Below are positions 1 through 11,259 of a stretch of DNA of 30,000 nucleotides, piece by piece. Position 1 is the first letter of the stretch; each line of letters starts with the position of its first letter. Made by a program: the position numbers and the translations under genes. The notes under the pieces were generated by a model that had not been told where the DNA came from, did no database searches, and saw only the letters and a list, made by a program, of their open reading frames with translations. The DNA is from Chrysomallon squamiferum (taxonomy: Eukaryota > Mollusca > Gastropoda > Neomphalida > Peltospiridae): positions 15,908,766-15,938,765 of the forward strand of contig CM022667.1 in assembly GCA_012295275.1 (NCBI GenBank). The letters run 5' to 3'.

Positions 1-220
1 AGGATCAGTATATTATATATTTCAAGCTAAAACGTGAAGAATGTATGTCAGTGTGACATATTGTCTATAAATTCATTGATAAATTTGATACGGCCAAGAT
101 TGCAAGTACTCGACAAATCACGTGAAGAGCGCATTGCTGCAGTTCTACAGGTGACTGATCTGTGATACATAATAAATGTGAATAGTTTAACACTGATTTA
201 AAAATATATGATACATTTTT
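1..220 (+). repeat. Head of dispersed repeat R (third copy)
   Basis: This segment resembles 3009-3240 on the same strand and 17280-17500 on the opposite strand. Shared blocks include GGATCAGTA near the start, AACGTGAAGAATGTATGTCAG, CAAATCACGTGAAG, GCGCATTGCTGCA and AATAGTTTAACA. Only the first ~220 bp of the ~1.07-kb R unit is present, and it runs straight into copy A. No open frame runs through it. The family is not one I recognise by name. Confidence 0.8.
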
Positions 221-430
221 AATTCAAAATCACGCACACGCACGCACACACACAGACATATATATATATATATATATTACGTGTATTCTCCCAGTATATT
301 AAAAACGTATTACTCAGCGTTTTGCATATTGATGTAACACCATCTTGCCCACGATACTTGCCTGTATTACATACGTAGTTAAGTACGTGTTTCGTAATCT
401 TTACACTGAATAACAGAAAAATTAACATTT

Positions 431-461
431 CACACACACACAGAGAGAGAGAGAGAGAGAT
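431..461 (+). repeat. (CA)n(GA)n microsatellite
   Basis: A short CACACA run passes directly into GAGAGA. It joins the ~148-bp block to the main body of copy A. At the mirrored place in copy C (24703-24743) the tract is (TG)n. Confidence 0.85.
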
Positions 462-927
462 ACAGGTATATATAGTATATATGTTACAGACTATGTGTAC
501 AATCAGGCAACAGGTAAATTGCTGGACTTTTCAATGTAATTTCTCGACTTATTTGCCTGAAATGAGAGATGCATCATTTATATTGAATGTACAACTAAAA
601 TAAAATAAATTTAAAAAAAAAATAGAGCTGAACTACCAGGACGATCGCACCTGAAACAAACGCTTGTAGGGTACTGATACACTTTGGACCGCGCACCTGT
701 TACGCCAGAGAAATCGAGATCGACAGATGATGTGTCCCGCGCTAAAAACAGAACAGCCGTAAGTAGACCGTTGATGCAACATTACATTAGGTCAGTGATA
801 GCATGCATGTATATATTATATATGTCAGTGTGTTTGGGTGTGTCTGTGTCTGTGTGTATGTATGTATTCATATATGTGTTAACGTATGGATGAATAATGG
901 ATGGATGTAAATAATGAGCTATATTAT

Positions 928-985
928 AAATAATGAAGTGTGTGTGTGTGTGTGTGTGCGTGCGTGTGTGTGTGTGTGAGAGTGT
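928..985 (+). repeat. (TG)n microsatellite inside copy A
   Basis: A near-perfect TG tract with CG interruptions. The same position in copy B (8266-8283) holds a much shorter TG tract, so the array changed length after duplication. Confidence 0.9.
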
Positions 986-1032
986 GTTTTTTCTGGGAGG
1001 GCTAGGTGGTAACATAGATCATAATGGGAAAC

Positions 1033-1034
<2 letters not shown>

Positions 1035-1090
<56 letters not shown>
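1035..1090 (+). repeat. (TTA)n microsatellite
   Basis: About 18 perfect TTA units follow GGGAAACATTTA. Copy B has the same array shorter (about 8330-8357). Copy C has only two degenerate AATATCAAAAAA units at this point (about 23928-23950). Confidence 0.9.
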
Positions 1091-1218
1091 CGGGGTTATG
1101 ACATATTATTTCAGCTGAAATTAGTTGTGTCATGACCTGGCGAATGGCTGAATAACGTGAGAGTGACAAATATAGTGACAGAAAGGTGAGCGACATTATA
1201 CCAATATATTCTGATATA

Positions 1219-1221
<3 letters not shown>

Positions 1222-1277
<56 letters not shown>

Positions 1278-1284
1278 CTGTGTA
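1222..1284 (+). repeat. (TG)n then (TATG)n microsatellite
   Basis: About 20 TG units pass into TATG units. The homologous array in copy B is much longer (8495-8606). Confidence 0.9.
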
Positions 1285-1408
1285 TTTATGTACGGATGTA
1301 ACGATAAAAGCTAATAGATGGACGTAAATAATGATTTATATTATAAAAAATAAAGTGTGTGTATGTGTGTTTGTGTTTTCTTGGAGGGCTAGTTTGTAAC
1401 AATGTTTT

Positions 1409-1423
1409 ATTATTATAATTATA

Positions 1424-1480
<57 letters not shown>
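1409..1480 (+). repeat. (TTA)n microsatellite in second half-unit of copy A
   Basis: An ATT/TTA array of about 70 bp. It follows a second copy of the GGAGGGCTAG block and marks the internal duplication of copy A. Confidence 0.9.
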
Positions 1481-1683
1481 CGCGGTTATGTCATATTTTC
1501 CCGTTGAAATTAAATGTTTCATCATCTGGCAGAGGGCGAATGGCTGAATAACGTAAAAAAAAGATAAATACAGTTAACAAAATTTTAACGAGCCAATTAG
1601 ATTTTTGCTGGGTGAATCAGTTGGCCTACTTTTATTTTTCCATCAAGGCGACTCACTGTCAACTGTTCACGTGATCACAAAGA

Positions 1684-1685
1684 CC

Positions 1686-1713
<28 letters not shown>
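1684..1713 (+). repeat. Poly-A tract
   Basis: An uninterrupted A run directly after GTTCACGTGATCACAAAGACC. The same site in copy B holds (AAT)n(AAAT)n, so the motif differs between homologous copies. Confidence 0.85.
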
Positions 1714-1717
<4 letters not shown>

Positions 1718-2069
1718 TTAATAAAATAAACAAAAAAAAAGTGCAGCGTCTGTCTCCTAGTGCAACAAGAGATGCATTTCTGATGGGCGTGTAGAGAATT
1801 TAAGAAGTAGAAGAAAAACCTGAGCCTTATGGAAACTAAACTGAAAGCGAGATACGTACATGACCCGTGCAGTAAGGTGCGTACGTAATCAGACACGTGA
1901 ACGGATACGTCTATGCGAAACATGTCTGTTATTTCATTGTTCTGCGCGAACTGGCATCGGTCGTAACAACGTATGACACTAACATGATACTTTTACAATT
2001 CACCTGAAAGCCGCATTTTACCCTTTATCAATCAGGGTTGTGACGTCTTCGTGTCAGCTGTCGCCGGAT

Positions 2070-2205
2070 GCTTCTGTGTGTGTGTCTGTCTGTCTGTGTG
2101 TGTGTATATGTCTGTGTATGTGTGTATATATGTGTGTGTTTGTGTCTGTGTGTGTGTGTTTGTGTCTGTGTGTGTGTGTGTGTATGTGTGTGTGTGTGTT
2201 GGTGG
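2070..2205 (+). repeat. (TG)n/(TGTC)n low-complexity tract
   Basis: An imperfect TG array with TGTC and TATG interruptions, followed by T-rich sequence to 2240. It creates long but meaningless Cys/Val or His/Thr frames on both strands. The mirrored site in copy C has only a short CACACACACA run near 22708. Confidence 0.9.
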
Positions 2206-2343
2206 GGTTTTTTTTAGTGTTTTTTTTTCTTTTCCTTTTTCTGACATCACTTGAAGAAACATTATTTTAAGACTGTACTGTTTTGTTGGCACACTTTATT
2301 ATTAATAAAGACTACACGCCAAAACAAATAATTTCAATCAGGT

Positions 2344-2345
<2 letters not shown>

Positions 2346-2431
<86 letters not shown>
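2346..2431 (+). repeat. (TC)43 perfect microsatellite
   Basis: An uninterrupted TC tract of about 86 bp, one of four polypurine/polypyrimidine mirror tracts over 80 bp in the window. It lies at the downstream edge of copy A. No equivalent tract is seen at the mirrored edge of copy C. Confidence 0.95.
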
Positions 2432-2433
<2 letters not shown>

Positions 2434-2758
2434 ATTATCATTACAGAGTTGTCATTTAAAACAAATTAATAAAACAAATTGTTAAAAGCTACAAAAATGT
2501 GTAAACTATTTTTTTAGAACATGTAAACGTTTTTGTGTTAAAGATTTAAAAACAAAGTCAAGTGCAATATCATGGTAGGAATCATTTATGAATATGTTAG
2601 CTAAATAATGTGTGTGTGTATTTGTGTGTGTGTGTGTGTGCGCGCGCGCATGCGAACATCCATTCAGTGAGTTGGTATGTGGATGGGGCTATGAGTGGAG
2701 TTAAGTGCGTCTGAGAAAAAAAATGAGGGATCTGTGATGTCAGAGAAAAGAGAAAATA

Positions 2759-2809
<51 letters not shown>

Positions 2810-3008
2810 AAATGAAAATAATATTTTTGAATATTGTGACTAGATGTGAAGCGATTCAAAATCTTCCTTATTCTGTCCTACATGTTTATAAAACTCGCTG
2901 ACTTACGTGCACTTAGATAAACAGAACCATTGTGCGCTATCAGATTTTTGAAAACAAAGCACAAGGCAAAAATAACTAATCTTCGTGAGAATTTCGCTGA
3001 AGAAAAAA
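2432..3008. other. Intergenic sequence without recognisable gene
   Basis: This stretch holds a (TG)n(CG)n tract (about 2609-2650), a segment at 2674-2758 that recurs at 4933-5012, and a perfect (TTA)16 array at 2761-2808. The remainder is AT-rich with no convincing exon. Confidence 0.6.
2674..2758 (+). repeat. ~80-bp dispersed repeat, copy 1
   Basis: It matches 4933-5012 on the same strand. Shared blocks are GAGTGGAG, GAGTGCGT-like sequence, and ATCTGTGATGTCAGAGAAAA. It is about 2.26 kb from its partner. The family is unknown. Confidence 0.8.
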
Positions 3009-4080
3009 GGATCAGTACAGTGTATATTTCACGCTAAAACGTGAAGAATGTATGTCAGTGTGCCACGTGGTCTATAAATAATTTTAATAAATCTGATATG
3101 GCCAAGGTTGCAAGGACTCGGCAAATCACGTGAAGTGCGCATTGCTGCATTTGTCCAGCTGAGTGATCAGTGAAACATAATAAACGTGCATAGTTTAACA
3201 TTGATTTAAACACACATGATTCATTTTTAATCAAAATCATCAAACCTTCTATTCGGTGGAAACATGTTTAGTTTTATATTTGTTTATGTTTCAATTTTCA
3301 TTTCTTTTATGTAATTGCTGGGGTCTTTCTTTTTATTTATTTATTTTATTTTTATTATTTACAATTAAGAATACAGGCAAGGTTTCCTTTTGATGTTCGT
3401 TGAATACGAAATGCTTTAACAGAAGAATAAATATTTAAATAAATAAAATAAATAAATAACAGAAATTAAAAATAATAAATTGAAATTGAAAAAAAAAATA
3501 ATAATAATAAAAATAAATAAATAAATAAAATGTGCATCTATAAAGGAAATTGAAACATAACAAAGCATAGACACTCATTAATATATACATTCCTTAAGAA
3601 ACGCCCATAATGTTTTTCTCTTATTAAGTGATATTTTTATTATTCTACCTTAGTAACTCATTCTAAAACGTACAATTTTTTGGTCCAAAGTGTCATTTTA
3701 TAGTTTAAAGAATTCATAACGATTTACATTTTTGTTGCAATCACAGAGTAAAATACTGGGAAACAAGCTATTTCTCAGCTATTCGATACTCTTAAGACTG
3801 TTTAAACCATTCTACCCACTGCTCATTAAAATTAATAATAAAATAAATAAATGAAACAATTTTAAAAAATAAAAATAAACGCCATTGATATCATATATAA
3901 GCTGTATAGATTTAGATGCAGAGAATTTAAGAACTTTTCTCATTACATGGCTTTAAGACTATAATTTTCAGTTATAACAAATACTTTGAATTCTTTAATA
4001 GTTTGAGAACAAGTTGTCTGGCTCAAAGAATATGTGATAGTTGATAGACAATAGCGATTACTGGTTTATTAAGGGACCCG
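3009..4080 (+). repeat. Dispersed repeat R, mirrored by 16578-17500
   Basis: The unit aligns with the reverse complement of 17500-16578 over nearly its full length. Landmarks are GCAAATCACGTGAAG (3120), GAATACAGGCAAGGTTTC (3370), an AAAT-rich centre (3420-3535), ACGCCCATAA (3601), GCCATG/CATGGC blocks and AATAGCGATTACTGG (4050). The first 220 bp also recur at 1-220. I see no protein-coding remnant, so the element type is unresolved. Confidence 0.85.
3420..3535 (+). repeat. (AAAT)n-rich low-complexity core of R
   Basis: Interrupted AAAT, AAT and A runs. The mirrored copy has the same kind of core at about 17105-17222, so the low-complexity centre was present before the copies separated. Confidence 0.75.
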
Positions 4081-4111
4081 GTGAAAAAATAAGATTAGAA
4101 AGATAAAATGT

Positions 4112-4150
4112 GTGTATGTATATATATATATATGTGTGTATATCTATACA

Positions 4151-4185
<35 letters not shown>

Positions 4186-4225
4186 TTGTGTATATTATTA
4201 TTATATATTTGTGTATATTATTATT
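4112..4225 (+). repeat. (TA)n/(TG)n low-complexity tract
   Basis: Alternating TATATA and TGTGTG blocks, followed by two copies of a TTTGTGTATATTATTATTATA-like unit (about 4185-4228). No gene is visible here. Confidence 0.8.
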
Positions 4226-4369
4226 ATAGTGCGTTTGGTTTTTTAATCTGTATTAGTTCTATTTAAAACCTACAGGGATAAAATATTTACAAGAAATTAA
4301 TCAAAATAGTATCAAATATACATTATTATTGTTTTTGTCGTTCTTCTTGCAGTCTCAAATACGTCTTAC

Positions 4370-4550
4370 AAATATTAAAATTTAAAAAATATGAAAATTT
4401 TCTGAGCGTCTTCGGAGTCGGCGCCTTGTGATAGGTTCTGTCCAGTTTGTTTTGAGTGTACACTCGACGTTTAATGATCACGGTGTCCAGCATGTCGTCC
4501 GACGTTTTCTCGTCCAGCGGAACGTCCATGTTTGCTGAAGAGTCCTGATC
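4370..4550 (-). CDS. Candidate internal exon, unknown protein
   Basis: On the minus strand a good acceptor (TCTATTTGCAG, ending at 4551) opens a 181-bp frame that closes at a consensus donor (GTAAGA from 4369). The frame is phase 0 at entry and is clearly richer in G+C than its surroundings until the last ~30 bp. The predicted peptide is hydrophilic: an acidic Asp/Ser stretch (DVPLDEKTSDDMLD) is followed by a basic stretch (IIKRRVYTQNKLDRTYHK, then KAPTPKTLRK). There is no membrane segment and no domain I recognise. The Ser/Thr-Pro and dibasic sites would suit a cytoplasmic regulatory segment, but that is inference. An internal Met at residue 8 could instead be a start. The AT-rich last ten codons weaken the chosen donor. 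Confidence 0.4.
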
Positions 4551-4599
4551 CTGCAAATAGACGAATTTATTGCTAAATAATTTTTTTTTATTTAACAAA

Positions 4600-6000
4600 G
4601 CTTTCTTATTCGAAAGTCACATTATTCTATTTTGATAAGAAAGAAATAAAATATATTAGAGTAGGTAGTACTGAAGTATATATATAGATATATAATTATA
4701 CATTACATTTCAGTGAAGTTCACAATTCGATCTCTACATGTTAAACAGTAATTTTGTCAGAGTTTTGAAAAATAAAATACAAAATGGTAAATTCTTTTCA
4801 CTAAGGCACTGGCAGTGAGAAAATAAGAGTTGGAGGAAAGTAAGAGGAGCAAAAAAGAAAGTATTAATTTTCAAGAAATCACTGTGTTGAGAAAGAGAAG
4901 CGACAAAATACTGAGAGAGGACAAAAATTAGTAGATATGTGGGTGTGCTGTGAGTGGAGCTGAGTGCGTGTGAGTACAGAGGTATCTGTGATGTCAGAGA
5001 AAAGAGAGAATTCTTTTTTAGAATAAACATGTAGTTAATCGATATTTTCCTTCCAAAGATACGTAGTAACAACAACAGGCGCCAACTTCAGAACAGATTC
5101 TTTTCTTTGGTAAACTCAACTGAATTGCGATCGAACGATTACAGTAATATAAAGTATTTCACATGCTTGTTTAATCTGCTCCACGATGGTTAAACATTAT
5201 GCTATACATAATTCTTACGTTGTTAATCTGTGTGCACCTCTTAGAGTCAACAGTGTATTTCTTATTATTAGTTATTCTGTTTTTGTTTTTGTTTTGTTAC
5301 TTCTACAATATTCCTACTATAATTAGACTAGTCTATTAAAAGACAGGTTTATATTTAGGATTCACATGGGGCCAAAGAGATATGTCGAGTTCGACAACGT
5401 GTGGTCTATAAAGAATAAACTAAATGTTGTTTTAATCTGTCCTATATTCAGGTCAACATTTACATGTGCGAACGTGTAGAAAATCCCGTCTGCTCAGTCG
5501 TGTTTGGTTTTGTTTGCAAACAAATGTTTGATGTTGTTAGCAAACATGACCTAATATTACTATACTGTCAAAACGTGACTATATAGTCATATCTAATTGT
5601 TTGGTAAGTAAAAATCAGGAAAAAAAATATGAGCATATGAAACAGTGTTTTATTTTTCCTTTTTTTATTCTATTTTTTTTGGGGGGGTTGTTATTTTTTT
5701 TATTCACTTTTTGTTTTGTTTTTTTAATTAGTTTCAGTTTAAGTTTTTATTTCTTTTTATTTTATTTTATCTGCCTTTAATTATTTCTATGTAGCTTTTA
5801 TCGAAGACAGATACAACGCACACTGTGTAATTAATTTATTTAGAAAAATGTATACCATAGCGTAATGGAGTCCCTCTCATTTTTGAAATTTAGGATCAGC
5901 GCTAATATCACTGGTTTGACATATAGTGGTGAAAAGGTTGTAGTATCATTGCCAACACTAAATAATCACCTAGGCCATTAAATAAATTATTAAATGTCAG
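4600..6000. other. AT-rich intergenic sequence
   Basis: No convincing exon. It contains the second copy of the ~80-bp repeat (4933-5012), T-rich low complexity at 5640-5790 and a short (G)7 run near 5681. A 113-codon minus-strand frame (4734-5075) is Leu/Phe/Ser-rich, overlaps the repeat and has no domain, so it is not called. Confidence 0.55.
4933..5012 (+). repeat. ~80-bp dispersed repeat, copy 2
   Basis: Same-strand partner of 2674-2758, with the shared ATCTGTGATGTCAGAGAAAA core. Partner and copy lie on either side of repeat R. Confidence 0.8.
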
Positions 6001-6004
6001 ATTT

Positions 6005-6009
<5 letters not shown>

Positions 6010-6035
<26 letters not shown>
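6010..6035 (+). repeat. (CA)13 microsatellite
   Basis: A perfect CA array in otherwise unremarkable AT-rich sequence. Nothing else is recognisable from 6036 to about 6600 apart from short CACACA and TGTGTG runs around 6365-6450. Confidence 0.9.
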
Positions 6036-6649
6036 TGAAAGAGAGTTACAATAATGTTTATACTGTACAACAATAGAGGCAGTACCTATTAAAAAATAAA
6101 CTGAATTTCGAATGCATGCCCAAATTAAAACAAGCGTTAAATATTTAAATATTCTCTTCTTGTGTCATTGCAAACGTTTTAACCTTTAATCACATTGTAG
6201 AAACAGTCACAAAGAACAAACTAGATCAATTAAATGTGTGTGAGTGGGCGAGTGAAATTGTGGCAGTGTGTCCATCTGTGTATGTTGTGTGTATATGTAC
6301 GTGTTTACGTGTGTATCATTATATATAGACAGACAGGCGGACAGAAAGATAGACAAAAGAAGCATACACACACACAGTGAAAGACAAAGATATCAACCAA
6401 AAAAAAAAAGAAAAGTACTTTCCTCCGCATACACACACACACAAACAGACAAAAAAAATGCATTCACAGAAAACTATTTGACAGTAATACATACATAAAA
6501 CTCTCATACATCACATATACAGATATATTTTTTCACATAAAAAGAATACTTTCACACTATACGTAGAAAAAAAAAACCCTTTCATACGCTGTACATTTAA
6601 GTAGAACTTTTTGGTATATGTATATATGTATGTAAGCCAGAGAGAGTGA

Positions 6650-6757
<108 letters not shown>

Positions 6758-7261
6758 ATTCTTTATGTAATCCACGTTATTACGTTTCAGTGTATTATGA
6801 TAGCTATAAACCTCTACCAGATTATCAACGAGCGTGAAGTAGGCTACAGTACGGAGATGTGTAGAGGAATGTTTAAATATCTGTTTATCTCCAGATTTTT
6901 TAACTGTTTGTCTGTACTGCGTGTACATCTGTCTGTCTGTCTCTCCATCCATTTTCCTATAAATACAACTCTTCATAAAATCTATTAGCATTTGAATTTC
7001 TTTTCATCATTTTTGACATTAGGTGTCGGTAAAGCAAAGAATGAACTCACCATGACCTAAACGGATAAGAACTTTGCTGACAGTTAACCAACTGATTGCT
7101 AAATTATTTCCTACAGCCAATAATATTAACAATGGTCTAAGCAATACAGTTTTTAAATCATAATACAGATAATTATACTTTTACTAAAAATAAAAAATCC
7201 ATTTATTTGGTTTTACGTGACGTAGAGTAAAAAAAAGAGAGATGAGGCGTGTAGAAAGCTT

Positions 7262-7408
7262 TAATGTGTGTATGCGTATGTGTGTGTACGTATGTGTGTG
7301 TACGTATGTGTGTTTGTATGTCTGCATGTGTATGCGTATGTGTGTGTACGTATGTGTGTTTGTATGTCTGCATGTGTGTGTGGATGTGTGTGTGTGTGAG
7401 AGAGAGAG
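7262..7408 (+). repeat. TG-rich array with higher-order tandem units
   Basis: Within TG-rich sequence, a longer unit (TATGCGTATGTGTGTGTACG ... TTTGTATGTCTGCATGTG) occurs twice, starting at 7271 and 7331. The first copy has an extra TGTGTGTACGTA step. The right arm has a shorter CA-rich counterpart at about 26430-26500. Confidence 0.8.
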
Positions 7409-8326
7409 ACAGACCGACTGACTGACAAACAGAGAATTGTAAACAGTGGCACATTAAAAGGTTGAAAAGAAAAATTAACATATGTGTCTATCTACTGAAG
7501 GAGGAAGACAACAAAATCGACATCTTATGAAGAATGATGGTTCCATCGTGAATATAATCCTCACAATAATTCTCAGTTATACTTTTGGTTTCTTCTATGC
7601 TTCCTTTTTTTTTTTTCTGGTCTTTTCTTCATCTTGTTTTTTTACTTCTACTTTTATTATTTCTCTTTGTTCTTTAATTTTGTTTTGCTTCTTATAATTT
7701 CTTGTTACAGGCTATGTGTAAAATCAGGCAAGAGGTAAATTGTAATTTTTCGACATTTTGCCTGAAATGCATTGTTTATTTTGATTGTACGTAAAAATTT
7801 TTTTTTTTTAAAAATCCATAAAGAATCAAACGCCGGACTATAAGGATGCTCGCACCTAAGCGATATTATTAAGAAGGCTTAAAAGTAAATAAATAAATAA
7901 ATAAACAAACAGACGCTTGTAGACTACTGATAGACGTTGGACCCGACCGTTTACACCAGCGAAATCGAGTTCGACAGATGACATCTTCAACTCTAAAAAC
8001 AGAACACACGTAAATAGACCGTTAATAGAACTCCGCCAGACTTTTGTGGGAATTTCCCGTTAGTAATTTTGGATAAACGAAGTTACCGTTAAGTTAGATC
8101 TTAAATCAGTAATTAAGCATGCATGCATATATGTATCTATGTTTGGGTGTGTCTGTGTCTGTATGTGTATGTGTATATGTGCATGTATGTATATATGTAT
8201 GTAGATATGTGTGTATAAATGCATGGATAGACGAAAATACTGAGTTATTTATTATAAATAATAAAGTGTGTGTGTGTGTGTGTTTTCTGGGAGGGCTAGG
8301 TTGTAACATGGATTATAATGGGAAAC

Positions 8327-8358
<32 letters not shown>

Positions 8359-8489
8359 GACGCGATGATGACATATTATTTGAGTTGAAATTAGTTGTGT
8401 CATGATCTGGCCAATGGCGGAATAACGTGATAGTGACAAATATAGTGACAGAAAGGTGAGCGACATTACCGGTATATTCTGATATGTTT

Positions 8490-8608
<119 letters not shown>

Positions 8609-8719
8609 CAACTTTCAAATTAATTTTTTACTGGGAGGATCCAATGGCCTAGTTTTATTTTTCCATCGGAGTGTCTCACTGTCATCTGTTCACGTGATCA
8701 CACAGATAAATAATAACAC

Positions 8720-8720
8720 A

Positions 8721-8798
<78 letters not shown>

Positions 8799-8812
8799 AA
8801 TAAATAAATAAA
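8720..8812 (+). repeat. (AAT)n(AAAT)n compound microsatellite
   Basis: About 23 AAT units pass into about five AAAT units. The flanks match those of the poly-A at 1684-1713 in copy A and of a short CA/AAT tract near 23640-23660 in copy C. Confidence 0.95.
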
Positions 8813-9299
8813 CTTGTTCATCAAATAAACAAAAAGAGGTGTGGAGTTGTCTTCTAGAGCCAACAAGAGATGAATTTGTGATGAGAGTGTAAAGAATTTA
8901 AGAAGAAGAAAAAATCTTTAGCCTTACAGTTAACAATGTCTGTTGTAAAGGTGTCTGTTGTTCGTTCGTGTGTATGTTTGTGCTGTAACTTTATATAGTA
9001 CTGATGGCAAATAAAGTTCTTGTTTAACGTTGTGAAATCTGCTGCATTATAATATTACAGACAATCAAAAAAAGACTTAGTTTAGTAATGCTGGTGATGA
9101 TGACGACGAAGACGAATACATTTAAAATAATTTCGCAGCTTTTATTTTTTATTTTTTTAAAGTTCGATTACACTGAGACGGTTTTTTGTTGTTGTTGTTT
9201 TGTTAAATCGATATTCTTTTTCATTTTCAAAATATATATATATACAATGCTAATATATATATATACAATACAGAAAACATTTCTGAAGAAATTATTTTG

Positions 9300-9327
9300 C
9301 TATTTATTATTTATATTTATTTATTTA

Positions 9328-9362
<35 letters not shown>

Positions 9363-9597
9363 TATTACTGTTATTTTTCTTGTCAAACTAAGAGACTCAG
9401 TCAAACTAGATCTTTTTAAATCATTAACTGTTACATTAAATCATTAAAGAAAGATAACTTGTAAGACGTACAAACAAATTAAACAAAACTAGGGGCTGAT
9501 AGCGGCCTACGTTGTAACAGCTTGATTCTAAGTAAAGTTTTACTTTTATTTATAAATAATTTATAAATATATGGATTTCAAATTTTATTATTATTAC

Positions 9598-9655
<58 letters not shown>

Positions 9656-9790
9656 ACGCTTTAATACCCTATATTTATTTTTACGTCCATCCGATATTTA
9701 GTGTCCACTGAAGTCTTAAAGACGTTAAAGATTGATTGACTTATTCTTTATCCACTTATTTATTTATTTGTTAATTTAATTTTAATTTTA
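9300..9790 (-). repeat. Dispersed repeat D, inverted copy D1
   Basis: Blocks around 9375-9470 (TTTCTTGTCAAACTAAGAGACTCAGTC, then AAAGATAACTTGTAAGACGTACA) are the reverse complement of 10605-10680. The 9500-9560 block (CAGCTTGATTCTAAGTA) is the reverse complement of about 11400-11450. The 9655-9780 block is the reverse complement of 10996-11110. It includes (TTA)18 at 9601-9654. No coding remnant is seen. Confidence 0.75.
9601..9654 (+). repeat. (TTA)18 microsatellite
   Basis: A perfect TTA array just upstream of AACGCTTTAATAC. The same order, (TTA)n then AACGCTTTAATAC, recurs at 14348-14411. Confidence 0.95.
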
Positions 9791-10379
9791 TTTTATTTTT
9801 TTTTTCATCGAAATGCTAAAGTGGTGTTATCATGTAACAACCACTTTTATGAAATGAACGGGAAGTACATAATAAAAAAAAATTTCCTTTTTAATGACTT
9901 TTAAAACTTTAATGCACTTACCAATTTCTCTATGAACCTGTCATTTTTTCGTACATGAATTTGTCAAAAACTGTTGCAAAACAAAAAAAAAAAAAAAAAC
10001 AACCTAAAGTAAAAAAAAAAAAAAAAAAACGAAGGAAGAAAGGCGAGAAACATTTAGAGAAAAAAAAATGTACTTTGCCCCTTCGATCCGTATGACACAA
10101 AGTTTGTCTCATTCCTGTCATACTACAGTGCAAAGTTCAAATCAGACTGCAATGTACTGCATTTCAAATAGCACTTATTTCAAAAAGTATCACCGATATA
10201 ATTTAATTTATATTTTTGTTTGTTTTATTTTGTTTTTACACATACATAAAATAAATAAAAAAATTATCTTGAAAATATTGCTTGATCACTGGCTGAATAA
10301 TAATATATTATTTTTTAACAAAAAAAAAATTTTATATGGATGAAAGTTTGAAAAAACACATTTTTAAAAATTTCAGATA
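9791..10379. other. AT-rich sequence with poly-A runs, no gene
   Basis: Two long A runs (about 9981-9999 and 10010-10029) lie close together. The sequence around 10068-10190 is less simple but has no domain or splice pattern I would defend. Confidence 0.55.
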
Positions 10380-10425
<46 letters not shown>

Positions 10426-10692
10426 GTGGTGGTAGTAGTAGTAGTGATAGTAGTGGTAGTAGTAATGTGGTGAGGGTGATGTTATAATAAGCAAAATGCA
10501 TGAGGTATATAAATAATTAGCTTTACTGTACTGAAATTTAAAAAATAAAAAAATATTCAGTGACACATTGTCTTTATTTCCATATTACCGTTTTCTTTAA
10601 TTTTGTGTACATCTTTCAAGAGTTATCTTTCTTTAATTAGTATCTGGTTTGATTGAGTCTCTTAACTGACAAGAAAAATACTATAGTAAAAA

Positions 10693-10752
<60 letters not shown>

Positions 10753-10966
10753 AATAAAATAAATAAAATAATTAATTAAATAAAAAGAAAAATGTTGTTG
10801 TTGTTATTTATAGCAGTTCTTTATTATTTGTTGTTATTTTCATTCCCGTTCAAAAAAAAAAAAAAAAAAAAAGGAGAAAAAAAAAGAAGGCTCTTACCAG
10901 ATAACAACATTTTAGCATTAGCATGCAAATGGAGAAAAAAAAAAGTAATAATAATAATAATAAAAT

Positions 10967-10997
<31 letters not shown>

Positions 10998-11110
10998 ATA
11001 AATAAGTGGATGAAAAATAAGTCAATCAGTCTTTAAGACATCAATGAACACTGAACGGGCGTATAAATAAACGTATTGTATTAAATCATTCTAATTCTAT
11101 TATATTAAAG
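10380..11110 (+). repeat. Dispersed repeat D, copy D2 (first of a tandem pair)
   Basis: Order: (TTA)n; a GTR trinucleotide patch (10425-10465); GATGTTATAATAAGCAAAATGCATGAGG; TTCAAGAGTTATCTTTCTTTAATTAG (10616); (AAT)n(AAAT)n; ATGTTGTTGTTGTTATTTATAGCAG (10792); two poly-A runs; and a 115-bp tail (10996-11110). The following copy at 11160 repeats most of this order at an offset of about 800-980 bp. Confidence 0.8.
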
Positions 11111-11159
11111 CATTCTAATTCAAAAATAATAATAATAATAATAACAGCAACAACAACAA

Positions 11160-11194
11160 TACTATCAGTATATTTTTTTTTATTATTATTGTTG

Positions 11195-11259
<65 letters not shown>

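Larger units (their letters stand above)
221..2345 (+). repeat. Dispersed repeat copy A, mirrored by 22560-25075
   Basis: Copy A aligns by eye, block by block, with the reverse complement of 25075-22560 and with 7697-8930 on the same strand. Ordered landmarks are: a ~148-bp block (281-428); AATCAGGCAACAGGTAAATT (505); CGATCGCACCTGA (641); GAAATCGAGATCGACAGATGA (710); GGGAGGGCTAGG (995); GTTCACGTGATCACA (1664); TTCGCGCAGAACAATG-like sequence (about 1937); GACATCACTTGAAG (2242); and TTATTAATAAAGA (2298). It has an internal tandem duplication and several microsatellites. No transposase or reverse transcriptase frame is visible, so a non-autonomous element or composite duplication is the simplest reading. 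Confidence 0.85.

Noticed and set aside
4734-5075. 113-codon minus-strand frame, Leu/Phe/Ser-rich
   Set aside because: It overlaps a dispersed ~80-bp repeat, has AT-driven composition and no recognisable domain; the repeat partner at 2674 does not keep the frame.
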